In this document: one piece after another, positions 1 through 11,397 of the stretch
How positions within the stretch are numbered: position 1 is the stretch's first letter
How the letters are laid out: each line of letters opens with the position of its first letter
Source of the DNA: Patagioenas fasciata
Taxonomy: Eukaryota > Chordata > Aves > Columbiformes > Columbidae
DNA: 64,000 bases
Assembly: GCF_037038585.1 (NCBI RefSeq)
Contig: NC_092524.1
Location: forward strand, 43,715,001 to 43,779,000
Reading direction: 5' to 3'
Made by a program: the position numbers and the translations under genes
The notes under the pieces: model-generated
What the model was told of the DNA's origin: nothing
Databases searched by the model: none
The model's input: only the letters and a program-made list of their open reading frames with translations

Positions 1-2935
1 CTAATTTTTGGATGGATATGAGCTACTGGATTGTAGATAGGCTGGGGTTTCAGGATAGCAAGGATTGGAGAACCTGTTATTGCTGAATCCAGAAAGTCAT
101 GAAAGCGTGGTGTTCAAGGATCAGTGTTTTGGACAGCAGGAGCTGGAGAACTTGAGTTATTTTTGGAGCCCAACAGGTTCATTAGATGGAGTGCTGGTGG
201 AGACGAAGGGCTTCTTGGTAGCCTTTTGGGTATGCGCTGATGTTGGGCTACAGATGAGACTAGTGTAAGAGTGAATATCTAGGAGTTAAAATACTTGAAG
301 CACTCACTCAATACGAGTGCGGTTAGACCAGAGTATTAGCTTAGAGATGGCATCAATAGGGACAAATGCGTTAGCTAGTCTGCAACAACATGGATCAAAA
401 ATCTTATAACTGTTGTTTGGTTATAGGATGGCCAGTGCTGAACAGGTTAATTCTACAGGTTTTGCAGAACAGCAGTTTGGTGACTAAGTCCATTGTTGCC
501 TCGTGGCTAATTTTTAGTTATGGGAAGGGTATGATTATTAGCTTGTGGATAAGGATAGGGTTAGCATTGCAATTAGGATTAAATACGCTGATATCAAGCC
601 TGAAGACACCTGGATCATGAAGAGCCCTGTGCAGTCATAGATCTGTGAAACTGTGCAAAGATGAGACACAACATTTACATACAGATAGGGTTGAACAGCT
701 TTCTGTTGTGTTTTGTTTTTTTTTTTTTCAGTTCTCTGCTAAATACAGGCGACTGCCCTTGATCAGATTAGGGTTAGTATTCAGTAGAGCAGAATCCTGC
801 GTTGCCTTGAGTGCCAGGTTTGCTGCTAGATCTTGTAACATCCACAAGGATGAAGGTGGGCTGGTCAGAGTGTGCCTCAGGACTAGCTGTGGGTCTGTTT
901 CCCTTCAGTGTTTTGGCTAGGACTAGGGTTAGTTTGGGGGTGGGAAAGAACACTAGCCTCAGAGCTCAATCCACTACTGAATCTTGTGTATCTGGTAAGC
1001 ATAAAGACAGGTAACGGTTCATGGTGGGTGTTGAGACAAGTGCCCAGACAGAGTCTGATAGCACTGCAGCCTTTATCCTGCTTACTTTCTGTCCTCCTGT
1101 CTCCATTTAATTCAGGGTTGGTGATACACTCTTCTTGTGTTATGATCTGCTAGAGGGGAGGGAACTTCTGAGAGGAAGGAAAAGGAGGGGAAGAAGGGAG
1201 ACCAAGTGGGAAATGGGTGGTGAGAGACAAAGCCAGTTGAAATTTTTCTAAGGTTTCTCTCGCATCTTCCCTTACCCTAGAGGCTGCTGATAATGGAAGT
1301 AGACAGAAGCACAGTGAGTCTTTTGGCAGGAGGATAAAAGACTAAGCTGCTTTCTTAGCAGCAAGAAGTAGATCTAGATGAAGACATTATAAATTTAGCG
1401 AATATTTCTCTCCCTCAATTTACCTCAGTGTTAGAGTATCTTACCTGGGAGTGGGTCAGATCTTCTGGGGTGGTCCATAGCCTTCCTTTTCTGGATTCAT
1501 ATAGCAAGAAATGAGTTGGGACCTTGTTAGGGTCACTTGGTCTCCTTTGCTATCAATTGATTGTGCAGCAAAATTAGGCCACACAATCTTCATATTCCAG
1601 TTAGTGCAATCAAATAAGAAAAAACAGGTTCTAATCTTATTTTTTTGAACACCAGTTGCTTGGTTAAAATACAGTTGCTAACCGTAATTTCCACTATATA
1701 TCCTCTGAAGATTTTGCTGAGCAAAATATAAACATGGTTTGCTGCTGCAGTGATTTTTCTCAGATCTGTATCTTCCTTACATTAGCTAGAACATAGAAGA
1801 AGAAATAGAATAAATTGATAAAGTGTTTCTTTTTTCCTGTTCATTAGCTGATCACAGAGGCACACAGGACCATAAACATGAAGTCAGAACAGTAGCTGTT
1901 ATCTAAAGAATTAAACTAATCTGAATTATCTAAGTAGCTAATTTTTAAATGAGGTTATTTTATCAGGAACATCTTGGACACACAATCCTTTACTGGCAGG
2001 TCATGCATTCCACTGAGTAGAATCTTGAGAGATGTTTAGGTAATGCAGACTGCATACACTACGATCCTTTTTTAAAAGTGTTCTCTGTCTCTGAATGTTG
2101 CTAAATTATTTGATAATACTTCTAAACTGAGATTAGTATGAGCACGTGTTGATTTAAGACACTTTGAAATGTTATCTCTTGCAACTTAGGCATTATCGAA
2201 TGCTCCTTTACCATTTCCTACTTCAGTCTATTACCAAAGGTCCTTCTAAGTTGAGGAGCTGGTCTCCAGCTGTGGTCAAAACCAGATTCTTCTAATGCTG
2301 CAGAGGCCTGTGTGGCATTGTCTAATATAGGTTTTCATTATAATTTATGATAAGTAACATTGCTTAAAAAGTTATTGCAATTTATCTATCCAACACCTCA
2401 TCTCTTAAGATTTTATTAGACTGGTTTTAAAACATCATCAGTTTAAGCAGATGTTTTCATTATACTATGATGGTCCTTTGAGTTGATACAGTTCCTCCAT
2501 AAATCTGTAAGATATAAGTGTACTTTTCTCCTACAATATGCATTGTTTCATCTTTCCATGCTAAATTTCTTAAATATCTGTAAAATATTTCTTAAATATG
2601 GGAATTAGTACAGAACTTTGAAAGATACTGCTATTTTTTTATCATGACCCTTTGCTTGCTTTCTTCTGCCTTTTTTAAATGCTATAACTACTTCAGTGTT
2701 CTAGTAGCTTGTTATGAAGTCTTGTGTCACGTTTTTTGGAAATTAATTAATGCCATCTGGTTCTATTTTACCTCCATTTTCATTGACATAAGGAAATAAT
2801 TTTTAGAGATACTAGCTTGCAAAAGGTGGGCACATTAAACTCTATCAGATGATATCATTCTGGAGGGTTTGCACAATTTTAAGTGATTGGTTCAACTATG
2901 TTACAGTGTACAGATGCTGGGTGCGTAGGTTTATA
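1..2935 (+). other. inferred PRORP intron, left-edge segment
   Basis: I recognise no exon or repeat family here. Since the first PRORP exon seen downstream is internal, this stretch is inferred to be intron of that gene. The first 1000 bases are poor in C on this strand and rich in TTAG words, including two short telomere-like runs (768-777 and 924-932). The rest is ordinary AT-rich intron-like DNA. Confidence 0.5.
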
Positions 2936-4007
2936 ATTAGAATCATAAAATCTAGAAACACCCTCCATGCTACAATGTCTTTTCAGGTAGTTGTAGACAG
3001 AAGTAAGGTCTCCCCTCAGCCTCCTTTTCTCCAGGCTAAAACAGCCCCAGTTCCCTCAGCTGTTCCTCATCAGACTCGAGCTCCAGACCCCTCACCAGCT
3101 TTGTTGCCCTCCTCTGCCCTCTCTCTAATATTTCAATGTCCTTCTTATGATGAGGGGCCCAAAACTGAACACAGTATTCAAGATGGAGCCTCACCAGTGC
3201 CGAGTACAGTGGGATGATCACTTCTCTAGTCCTGCTGGCCACACTATTCCTGATACAAGCCAGGATGCTGTTGGCCTTTTTGGCCACCTGGGCACACTGC
3301 TGGTTCATATTCAGCCAGCTGTCAATCAACACCCTCAGATCCCTCTCTCCCAGGCACTTTCCAGCTACTCTTCCCCGAGCCTGTAGGACTGCCTGGGGTT
3401 GTTCTGACCCAAGTGCAGGACCTGGCACTTGGCCTTCTTGAACCTCATAGAACTGGCCTCAGCCCATTGATCCAGCCTGTCTAGATGCCTCTGTAGAGCT
3501 TTCCTACCCTCCAGCAGGTCAACATTCCCACCCAACTTGGTGTTGTCTGCAAACTTACTGATGGTGTATTTGATACCTTCATCCAGATGGTTGATAAAGA
3601 GATTAAATAGAACTGACCCCAATACTGAGCCCTGGGGAACACCACTCGTGACTGTCTGCCAACTGGATTTAACCCTGTTCACCACAGCTCTTGGGCCCAG
3701 CCCTCCAGCCAGTTCTTTACTCAGTGAAGCATATGCCTGTTCAAGCCATGAGCAGCCAGTTTCTCCAGGAGAATGCTGTGGGAAACAGTGTCAAAGGCTT
3801 TACTAAAGTGCAAGTAGACAACATCCACAGCCTTCATCCACTAAGCAGGTTACCTTGTCATAGAAGCAGATCAGGTTAGTCAAGCAGGACCTGCCTTTCA
3901 TAAACCCATACTGACTGGACCCGATCGCGTGGTTGCCCCATACGTCATGGCTCACAAGATGATCTGCTCCACAGTGTTCCCTGGCACCAAAGTCAAACTG
4001 ACAGGCT
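2936..4007 (-). mobile_element. CR1 LINE fragment, 5'-truncated, with reverse-transcriptase remnant
   Basis: Read on the minus strand this is a CR1 retrotransposon: the end of the reverse-transcriptase frame, the 3' UTR and a decayed tail of ATTCTATG-like 8-base repeats at 2936-2955. The translated remnant at 3365-3685 shows [12 protein letters not shown] and then FADN where active elements have the YADD/FADD catalytic box. A second frame at 3036-3428 continues the protein after a frame change, with the CR1-typical segments [19 protein letters not shown] and KLVRGLE. It is truncated on the 5' side near 4007, the usual outcome of incomplete reverse transcription, and cannot be mobile. Boundaries are within about 20 bases. 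Confidence 0.93.
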
Positions 4008-7000
4008 TGTTCTCTGAATTGTTACTGGAAGTATTAAATAGAGGTAGAACATGTGGTACTATTCGGTCACCCAGAACAGTTGCTGTTTCTCTTGAGACTG
4101 CAAATATTAGTTAGCACAAGTGTTTGGTGGTGGTGAGATTTTTAAACTAGCATAACGCCTTACCACGCTGCAAGCGGTTCATTCCTGCCCCTTTGGCTCT
4201 TGCAAGTGTGCCAGGAAAGAAGTGAGCGTTGACCTGTGGTAAGCAGGGGACAAACGTTGGTGACAAAATAGTGTTTTGTTTTCTTGTGGGTGTTTAGATT
4301 TGCTTCAAACATTTGTACCAGCGTAGCAGAGAAAGCAGCATGGGAGTATATCTGGCTGTCTGATGTTCATGTAGCATCTTTTTACATGGATATTCTGGAC
4401 TCTCTGTAATTAAGTGCTAGTCTGCCTCACTCGGGATGCTGTCTTTTCTATGCAGTGCATGATGTCATTCCCCTGTCTTTCTGTAACGCCTGTTACATTG
4501 TATTTAAGCATTCACCTAAAACTTTTCCTGGTTTGGCATTCTGTTAGGTGGTTTTCCTTGAGATGAGAAGGTTCCAAAGTAGTGTTTTTAATTTTGGAAG
4601 CACCATGAATTCAAAATATTTATGCCTTTGCACGGCTTGTTTGCTTGTTTTAAAAGAAGGCTTGGTATGGTCCATTTCTATACTCTTGCACTTAGGATAT
4701 GGTAGTCTTGCAAAGATGAGGGCATTTTTCTGTTGAGGACAGCAGCACAAACTGCTCGTTCTTTCCTCCACGTTCATTGTGCTCAGGAAGGACATTTCAG
4801 AATTGCGCTGCCTGGGTGGTCAAGGTCCAGGTTTTGCACTGGGCTTGACTGACCCTCTGCTCTCTGATGTGGGCAGGCAGGAGCAAGTCCTGCGGCAGCA
4901 CTGCCTGCTGTGATGGGGACTGTGAACAGGCAACGTGAAGCACATCTCAGCCAGGTTGTCAATGTACCTGTGAGTACCTTCCTGTTTATGATGGTATCTC
5001 TAGAGGCTGCAGCTACAGGAGTTTGTGACTCCCAGATTATTTGTTAACTTCAGAAGCATGTAACAGGGTAAACAAATTGTGCGTAGAGTACATAGTGATA
5101 CCATGCACAATACTGAGAAAGCCTTCCTGCTTAAGGGTTTGAAGGGGATTTCCGAGCTCTGAAACTGGCAGGGGAAACATTCAAACCCTTCAGGCACAGC
5201 AACAAACAGATTTAAGAGTGCTCCAACAAGGCGCCTTAAAAAAATTGGCAGGATTTCAGTTTGACAGCTGAATTTTATTTCTCACACTCTAATGCTCATT
5301 CCTGTGTTTTTCTTCTGATACCAAGAAACATTGCTGAAAACAAAGCAACCCCCATCACGCTGTATTTTATGAAACTGTTAAAAAGTGAATGTTTTCACTT
5401 CTCTAAAAGCTGTTGTTCTGGTGTTGAAAAACACCCTGTTTGATATTTAGGGTCGAGTTACATAATACTTAAGTGTGGTGTAATATTTTGTTAATTAGAA
5501 TTTGCTCTTTCCTTGCACTTGAGTATATTGTAATTTAATATGGAGAGGGAAGGACTGCTTTTTCTATTGTACAAAGCCTAAACTCTTGTGAATGCTTCTG
5601 GAAACAATATGTGTTGAATGGCGTAGTTTTGCACTTTTTGACTTTATTGTCTCACCACCATTCCTGGTGAGTGAGCATAAACTTTATGTTTAGAAGTGAC
5701 AAGCAGCCTTTTCGGCAGTGATTTTAAATAGCTTTTGGTAGGGTGTTGTGTTTTCTTTGTTTTGTTTTTCTGAATTCCATGTGCTGGCATGAACATAACA
5801 GCCTTTCTTGTATTTAAAAGTTCACTATGGATTCACTCATGTATCTCCTTCGTATGTTATATTACTTTCTTTTTCTTTTTTGGCATGTAGATCAATAGAC
5901 ATTTTAGATTGTTGAAGAATTTAAGCAATACCATTATTTTTATTTCTAGTTGCCAACATACTTCCTGTTTAGATTTGAGGAGAAAAATGCCAAAGTGATC
6001 TGACCTTTCTGTGATCTGAAACTTGTCATACCCTTAGATCTGTTATATACATGAAAATTATTTCAGAATGCTCATTTGAATTACTCTTTTTGCTCTTATC
6101 AAAGGACATACTTGTTTAGCTATGGTTTCTTTGTATTGCAATGGTCATTTCTATGTTATGTTTAACATAGTAAATCTGTAAGTACTAATAATGAATTTTT
6201 CCCCTGATTTTTGTTGCGCTTTTGAGGCTTGTAGTCTGTCTTGTGCACTGAAATTGGAAGAAAAACATACCTTTCTGTTTATAAATTTATGTACAGAAGT
6301 TGAAATAACATTAATACTCTTCCAGAAAGCCCCCATTTTTCAGATTTATTACTACGGCTATTTCAAATTTTATTGGCTGTGTAAGCCAGAATTTTGAAGT
6401 CCGAGGTCACACTTTTAAAAATTATATTTAAATGAATAGTTTAAAATAACAAAACCAATCTTTTAGATTTATTTTTCAAAAAATAGTTCCTATACTTCTG
6501 TTTTGTTAAAACCAACCTCTGTCGCTTATTTTGCTGCAATACTCCAGGCTGAGAGAGAAATCTCATAAAATGTGGTAGTTTCACAATCCAGTAAGCTGGC
6601 ACAGTCGGTGCTACCGATAGGAAACGGTGATCCCAGTAGTGTCACTTGCTGCCGATCTCATTCCTGTTCCATGTCCTGGCTGAATTTTCGTGCCAGGAAA
6701 AGCCTCTGTGCTCTGACCTGAGCAGGAGACTGATGCAAGCTAGAGGCTGTGACAGTGGCTCAGTTCATCCACTTCAGTCTTTCTCCTTGTGCCAGCAAGG
6801 GGGCAAGGCTAGGAATGAAAGGCTGAGGGAATGGAGAAGGTAGAAACACCTCATTCTGTGGCAGCACCGGTACATACCAGTATAAAATGATGGTGAAACA
6901 GCACATGAGTCATCCACCTGCTGTGGAATACCAAAAATATGTGAGACTGTTTTGTGCTTTTGCCAAGATATGAATGGACTTGAGCCACCCACACAATAGT

Positions 7001-10000
7001 GGTTAAACAAAAAATTATTTTAAATGTCTTTAAGTCTTCATGTCAAGATGGATTCCATCATGGGTTTGCTATGGCTGGCTCTTAGTTCCAAATCAATTTA
7101 GTCAGTGTGGTGTCCATTTGCAAAGATAAATTTATTCATAGAAGGTGTGGTGAATCATTTCTAACGGTTGTGTAGTTGGCATTCCCCTATTTCCCCAGCT
7201 AGGAAATGACTGGGATCAGGTGGGTTTTTTAAAGTTCCCTTTCCTTTTGTACGTGATGTGAAACAAGTTATGACTGGAGCCCCCCACGAGCAGCTGCTGT
7301 TTCACACGTGTCCCTGCTGTCAGGGAAGGCTTGCGGGGAGGAACAACCTTGCTGTATTGCAACACTTTTCTGTGGCTCCCAAGCATTAAATAAACAATGC
7401 TGAATGTGTTTTTAAAGTTTTGTCTCTTCAGTTGCCAGCTCTATTGAAGTGAGTCAGAGGAGTGTTTCTGAGGCTGGGAGAATGGACTTCTCCTTAGAAA
7501 CTTTGTGAGATTAACCCAGTCAGAACAAGTCAGAAATCAGTGTAAGTTTTGCTGTATTTGTTTTGGGGCTCTTAGAGAGAGATGTTTCACTGCTTGTTGA
7601 CACATTGAAGGGTTTAATCAGAAATGCCCGTTGTCCTGGTCTGCAGAAAGTTTCCATGTAAACATTCCTGTGGCATTTGCAGGCGTCTATATAGATCATG
7701 TATTATATTCTCTGTTTGGAAGTGAAAGCCTGAGTGAAGAGCTCGCTTCTTTTTGCCTAAACCCACCTTTGCATCATTGTGCTGCACTGATGGTTATTGT
7801 GTCTGGCTTCTCTCGATCAGTTGTACCCTAGCAGCAGCTGTGCTCTGCTTCATTTACTGCTTACAAAGAAATTTCTTCTTACAGTTGACTAGTGAGGAAA
7901 ATATCTTTAGAGAATTGTGGGTGAATCATCTCTTTATTCTTTTGGCTGTAAGTTGGATCTGCATAAAATCCAGACAAATCCTGATCTTTGAAAAACCAGC
8001 ATGCTTTGAATTGTGTACTTTCTCTCTTATAGCATAAGTCTGTGTATATATGAATAACCTTTTGTACTGCATCTGGATGATCTAGCCTGCTACTTATTCC
8101 CAGGTGTCGCCCTTTTCCTTCCCTGTGTCCAGAGAGGATGGGAAGTATGGCGACTCAAAAACTGTCTCTCAGAGGAGCAGACCTGAATCTTCTCTGTGGT
8201 TCTTTATGTTGGTTGGTTGGTTGGTTGGTTTTTTGTTTGTTTGCTGTTTTTGTTTGGTTTGGTGTTTTGTTGTTTTTTTTTTTCCTGGAAAAGGAAAGGA
8301 GCACTCATGTGTTGCTGGGGGAATATGGATGGTGAGAAGAAGATGAACAGATCCTTGGGGATTTTCAGTCTGTCTAAGGCTTTTTGCTAGAGTCTTCTGT
8401 ATTTAGTGACATAAATTAAACTTGGTCATTTGTCTTCTGCACTTATTCTGCTATTAACTCCTCATCTCCCTGTGTGGATAAGTCTCCTGTGGCAGCAAAC
8501 CATCTCTCCCTGTTGTATCGCACAGTCTACTGGAAGTGAGGCAAAACAACTGAGCAGATCGGGAAGTCTGGCAGGGACATGCTGTTGGGCATCTGCTGAG
8601 AATGGAGTAGGAGACATGGCCAGGAGGAGGAGGCTGGGAAGGGTTGGGTGGCCAAGGGGATGACACTGAAAAGGCTGCAGCTTCTCCCCAGCTCCAAAAG
8701 TCAACCCCAGAAAGCCAGGAGCTGGCTCCTGAGAGGCACTGAGCCTGTCCTAGTGCCTCTCAGCAGGACCTTCCAGGCAGCTCCTGCTCCACCTGCCCTG
8801 CTGGGAGAGGAGAAGGAGCCAAGCAAAGAGCGGGCAGGGGGGAGCACTGACCCACCAAACTCTTCTGCTGCTCCTGCACCTCGTGCTGTGCTGTTCCCTT
8901 GTCAAAGCACTCCACTCTGTGAAAATCCATCCCTTCAGGAACTGCCCTAGAACTATTGCTCCACAGTGTTTGGTTTTTATTGAACTGACCCCTTGAAGAC
9001 AAGAATGCATGTACATTTTACTTTATAAAAATGGTTACTTGGCTGTAACAGTGTTACTTCAAATAATGTTGGCAATTGTTGACATTAGGAAAATAAAGCT
9101 CTATTGGATTGTTTACCATATGTTTTCATCTGCTTCCGCTTTCTTTTGTGTTTTCCATTTCCACTCATCTTTGTCTCAGAACTCTCCTATTTCACCTTCA
9201 TTTGATCTCTGTGTGTTTTCCTTCTTTTTATCTTTCCCACGTTTCAGACAGCCATCCAGTATTACAGTGATGACTCATCTGATTTTGCACCATGGGGAAG
9301 TCCACTGGATGGCATAAGCCCAGAAGTCAGAAATCCTCGTTGTTAGGTTTTGTATTTGTTTATCTTCCCTCTCCCCGCCATTGCCTTTGCTAGTGACTAC
9401 CTTGCTGTGTCTTGGTGTCCCTGTCAGCGATGTGAATATTTATTCATCTATATAAAATACATTGAGATTGGGGCTGGGAGGCACAAGAAAACTGCACAAA
9501 TGCCTACAGTTTCTTTTTGTTTGAGATGATAATTTTCTTGCCCAGCTCTTTGTACTTTCTCAATAACAACATTTATTTAAGCCATGGAGAAATGAAAGAT
9601 AACATAGAAGGCAAGTGATTCTGGTGGTGCTGGGCTGAGCCCCATGTTGTCTGTGTTCTTGTCAGTGTGTGTTTGGCCAGTGCATCTCTGTTCACTTGGA
9701 AATTATGCCTGAAATTTTGACATCTGAGTGAGGCATCTTTTTCTCACTTGGTTGGTTTCTACTCTTAATACAAGTAACCCCTTCATTTGTCATAAGCACT
9801 CTGACTAGCTTTGAAGTTGGTGATCCTTTCTTACTGCCTGACAGCAGGACAAATACATTTTTTCTTTCATTCCTTTCTCCAAGGAAGTATTGTATATGCT
9901 GTATAGGTTTTTGTTTGAGTACTGAGGGGATGGTTTTTATTTAGATTTATATGTTGCCATATTGCTACATGGGAGATTAAAAAAGTGCTTCTTGAATTTT

Positions 10001-10760
10001 TAACAGAAGGCATGAAATTTGAAATTGTTTTGAGTTCCTATGAAGGTTCATTTATAGCTTTGGATTGTGAAACCTTTGCTACTGATAAGTAAGTCTTATT
10101 TTTCACTAGAAAGGTCATTTATGAAACCAGGTCACTGCTGACCAGGATGCCTTAGGGTTCCTGTGCCCATTAAAAAGAGTCAGAAGCAGCAAGTAGAAAT
10201 CTTATGCAAGTGTCTACTTAGAACACTAAATCTTTCCTCAAAAATGAAGGGAGAAATTTCTGAAGGTTTTTATTAAAGCTTTGTGTTCTGTTCTCCTATG
10301 CAATTTGAAGCCTAAAGCAATTGTGGCTTTCCTTCCATTGGAAAAACTGGATGGATGCTGTTGGTTTGTGCATTATGTTTCTGATCTAGTAAAAAAGTTA
10401 ATTATTTTACTACCATAACACCTGTGTATTTCTCACAAATCAAGTCCCTTGTTGCTAAACAAAGATTTATTTAAATATTGACTAGCATTCAGAGATTTCA
10501 GAATTCTTACAGAGAAACTAAGTATGATGCTTATTTTACACTTGGAAATATTAAGAATTAGTGATAGTGTCACAGTCTATTGGTTTTTAAAGTTGTTTTG
10601 TTTTGCAGCTGTTGCATAACTGACTATAGCATATATCTTATAAACGTGTACAGTTCAGATTATGGTTTCGAAAATCTGGATGACTGTAAAGTTTTGCTTT
10701 TCATTTGTAATTTAAAATTATATTGGAAGTATCCGCTGTAACACTATGGCTTTCAAAGAT
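4008..10760 (+). other. inferred PRORP intron without recognised genes
   Basis: This is AT-rich sequence with only short chance reading frames and no exon that I can link to PRORP or another gene. It includes the G/T simple repeat at 8209-8283 and a GC-richer patch around 8560-8950. No further CR1 copy was recognised. Confidence 0.5.
8209..8283 (+). repeat. (TTGG)n and T/G-rich simple repeat
   Basis: About four perfect TTGG units are followed by interrupted TTTG and T runs. Overlapping short frames rich in Leu, Val, Phe and Cys come only from this low-complexity DNA. Confidence 0.85.
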
Positions 10761-11132
10761 CCCTCTTCCCTCTCCTCTCCCTCTTCCCTCTTCTCTCTTC
10801 TCTCTTCTCTATCCTCTCCTCTCTCCTCTCTCCTCTCTCCCCTCTCCCCTCTCCCCTCTCCCCTCTCCCCTCTCCCCTCTCCCCTCTCCCCTCTCCCCTC
10901 TCCCCTCTCCCCTCTCCCCTCTCCCCTCTCCCCTCTCCCCTCTCCCCTCTCCCCTCTCCCCTCTCCCCTCTCCCCTCTCCCCTCTCCCCTCTCCCCTCTC
11001 CCCTCCCTCTTCTCTCTTCTCTCTCCTCTCCCTCTTCTCTCTTCTCTCTCCTCTCCCTCTTCTCTCTTCTCTCTCCTCTCCCTCTTCTCTCCCTTCTTTC
11101 TTCTCTCTCTCTTTTCTTTTTTCTTTTTTTTT
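10761..11132 (+). repeat. Polypyrimidine minisatellite: CCCCTCT heptamer array plus 25-base units
   Basis: The + strand is pure C/T from 10761 to 10810 and again from 10812 to 11132, broken only by an A at 10811. From about 10838 to 11004 it is a near-perfect array of the heptamer CCCCTCT, roughly 24 copies. It is followed by three identical 25-base units (11005-11029, 11030-11054, 11055-11079) and a partial fourth. The minus strand is therefore (AGAGGGG)n, which fits the G-quadruplex pattern, and the mirror-like tract could also form a triplex. The reading frames across it (SPLSPLP repeats) are artefacts. Confidence 0.95.
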
Positions 11133-11289
11133 GGTGTCTCAGTGAATATGCAAGTAAAGACGTGAAGTGTAGCCTATGAAGGAAAAGTGAGAGATTTAGA
11201 CTTTGTTTCTTTTTTTAATAAAAAGTAAATGAAACTTCTTTCTGTTAAACTCAACGTATTATTCCCCTGTGTTTGTTTATTTATTTCAG

Positions 11290-11397
11290 GAATTTGAAGC
11301 CTTTCAAACATTTGTGGAAAATCGACTTCCCTTTGATATTGTTATCGATGGACTCAATGTTTCCCACATAAAACCCAGAAAGATGCAGTGTGAAAAT
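11290..11397 (+). CDS. PRORP: PRORP coding exon with first catalytic aspartate
   Basis: The exon follows an acceptor ending TTTATTTCAG and is followed by GTAAGTG. It is 108 bases, phase 0 at both ends, and encodes 36 residues. It carries the beta strand and loop DIVIDGLNV, whose second Asp (codon 11347-11349) is the first metal ligand of the nuclease site. The stretch after it ([12 protein letters not shown]) differs from what I recall of the mammalian protein and looks like a variable loop. A pure pyrimidine tract on this strand ends about 160 bases upstream. This is the first PRORP exon visible here. Confidence 0.93.

Noticed and set aside
10723..11165. Two overlapping frames of about 140 codons with SPLSPLP repeats
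   Set aside because: They are translations of the CCCCTCT minisatellite; any pyrimidine-only tract lacks stop codons.
1..11289. Upstream PRORP exons (zinc-cysteine and PPR exons)
   Set aside because: I looked for a CxxC-type exon and PPR-like helices before 11290 and found none I could support; short exons could still be missed.
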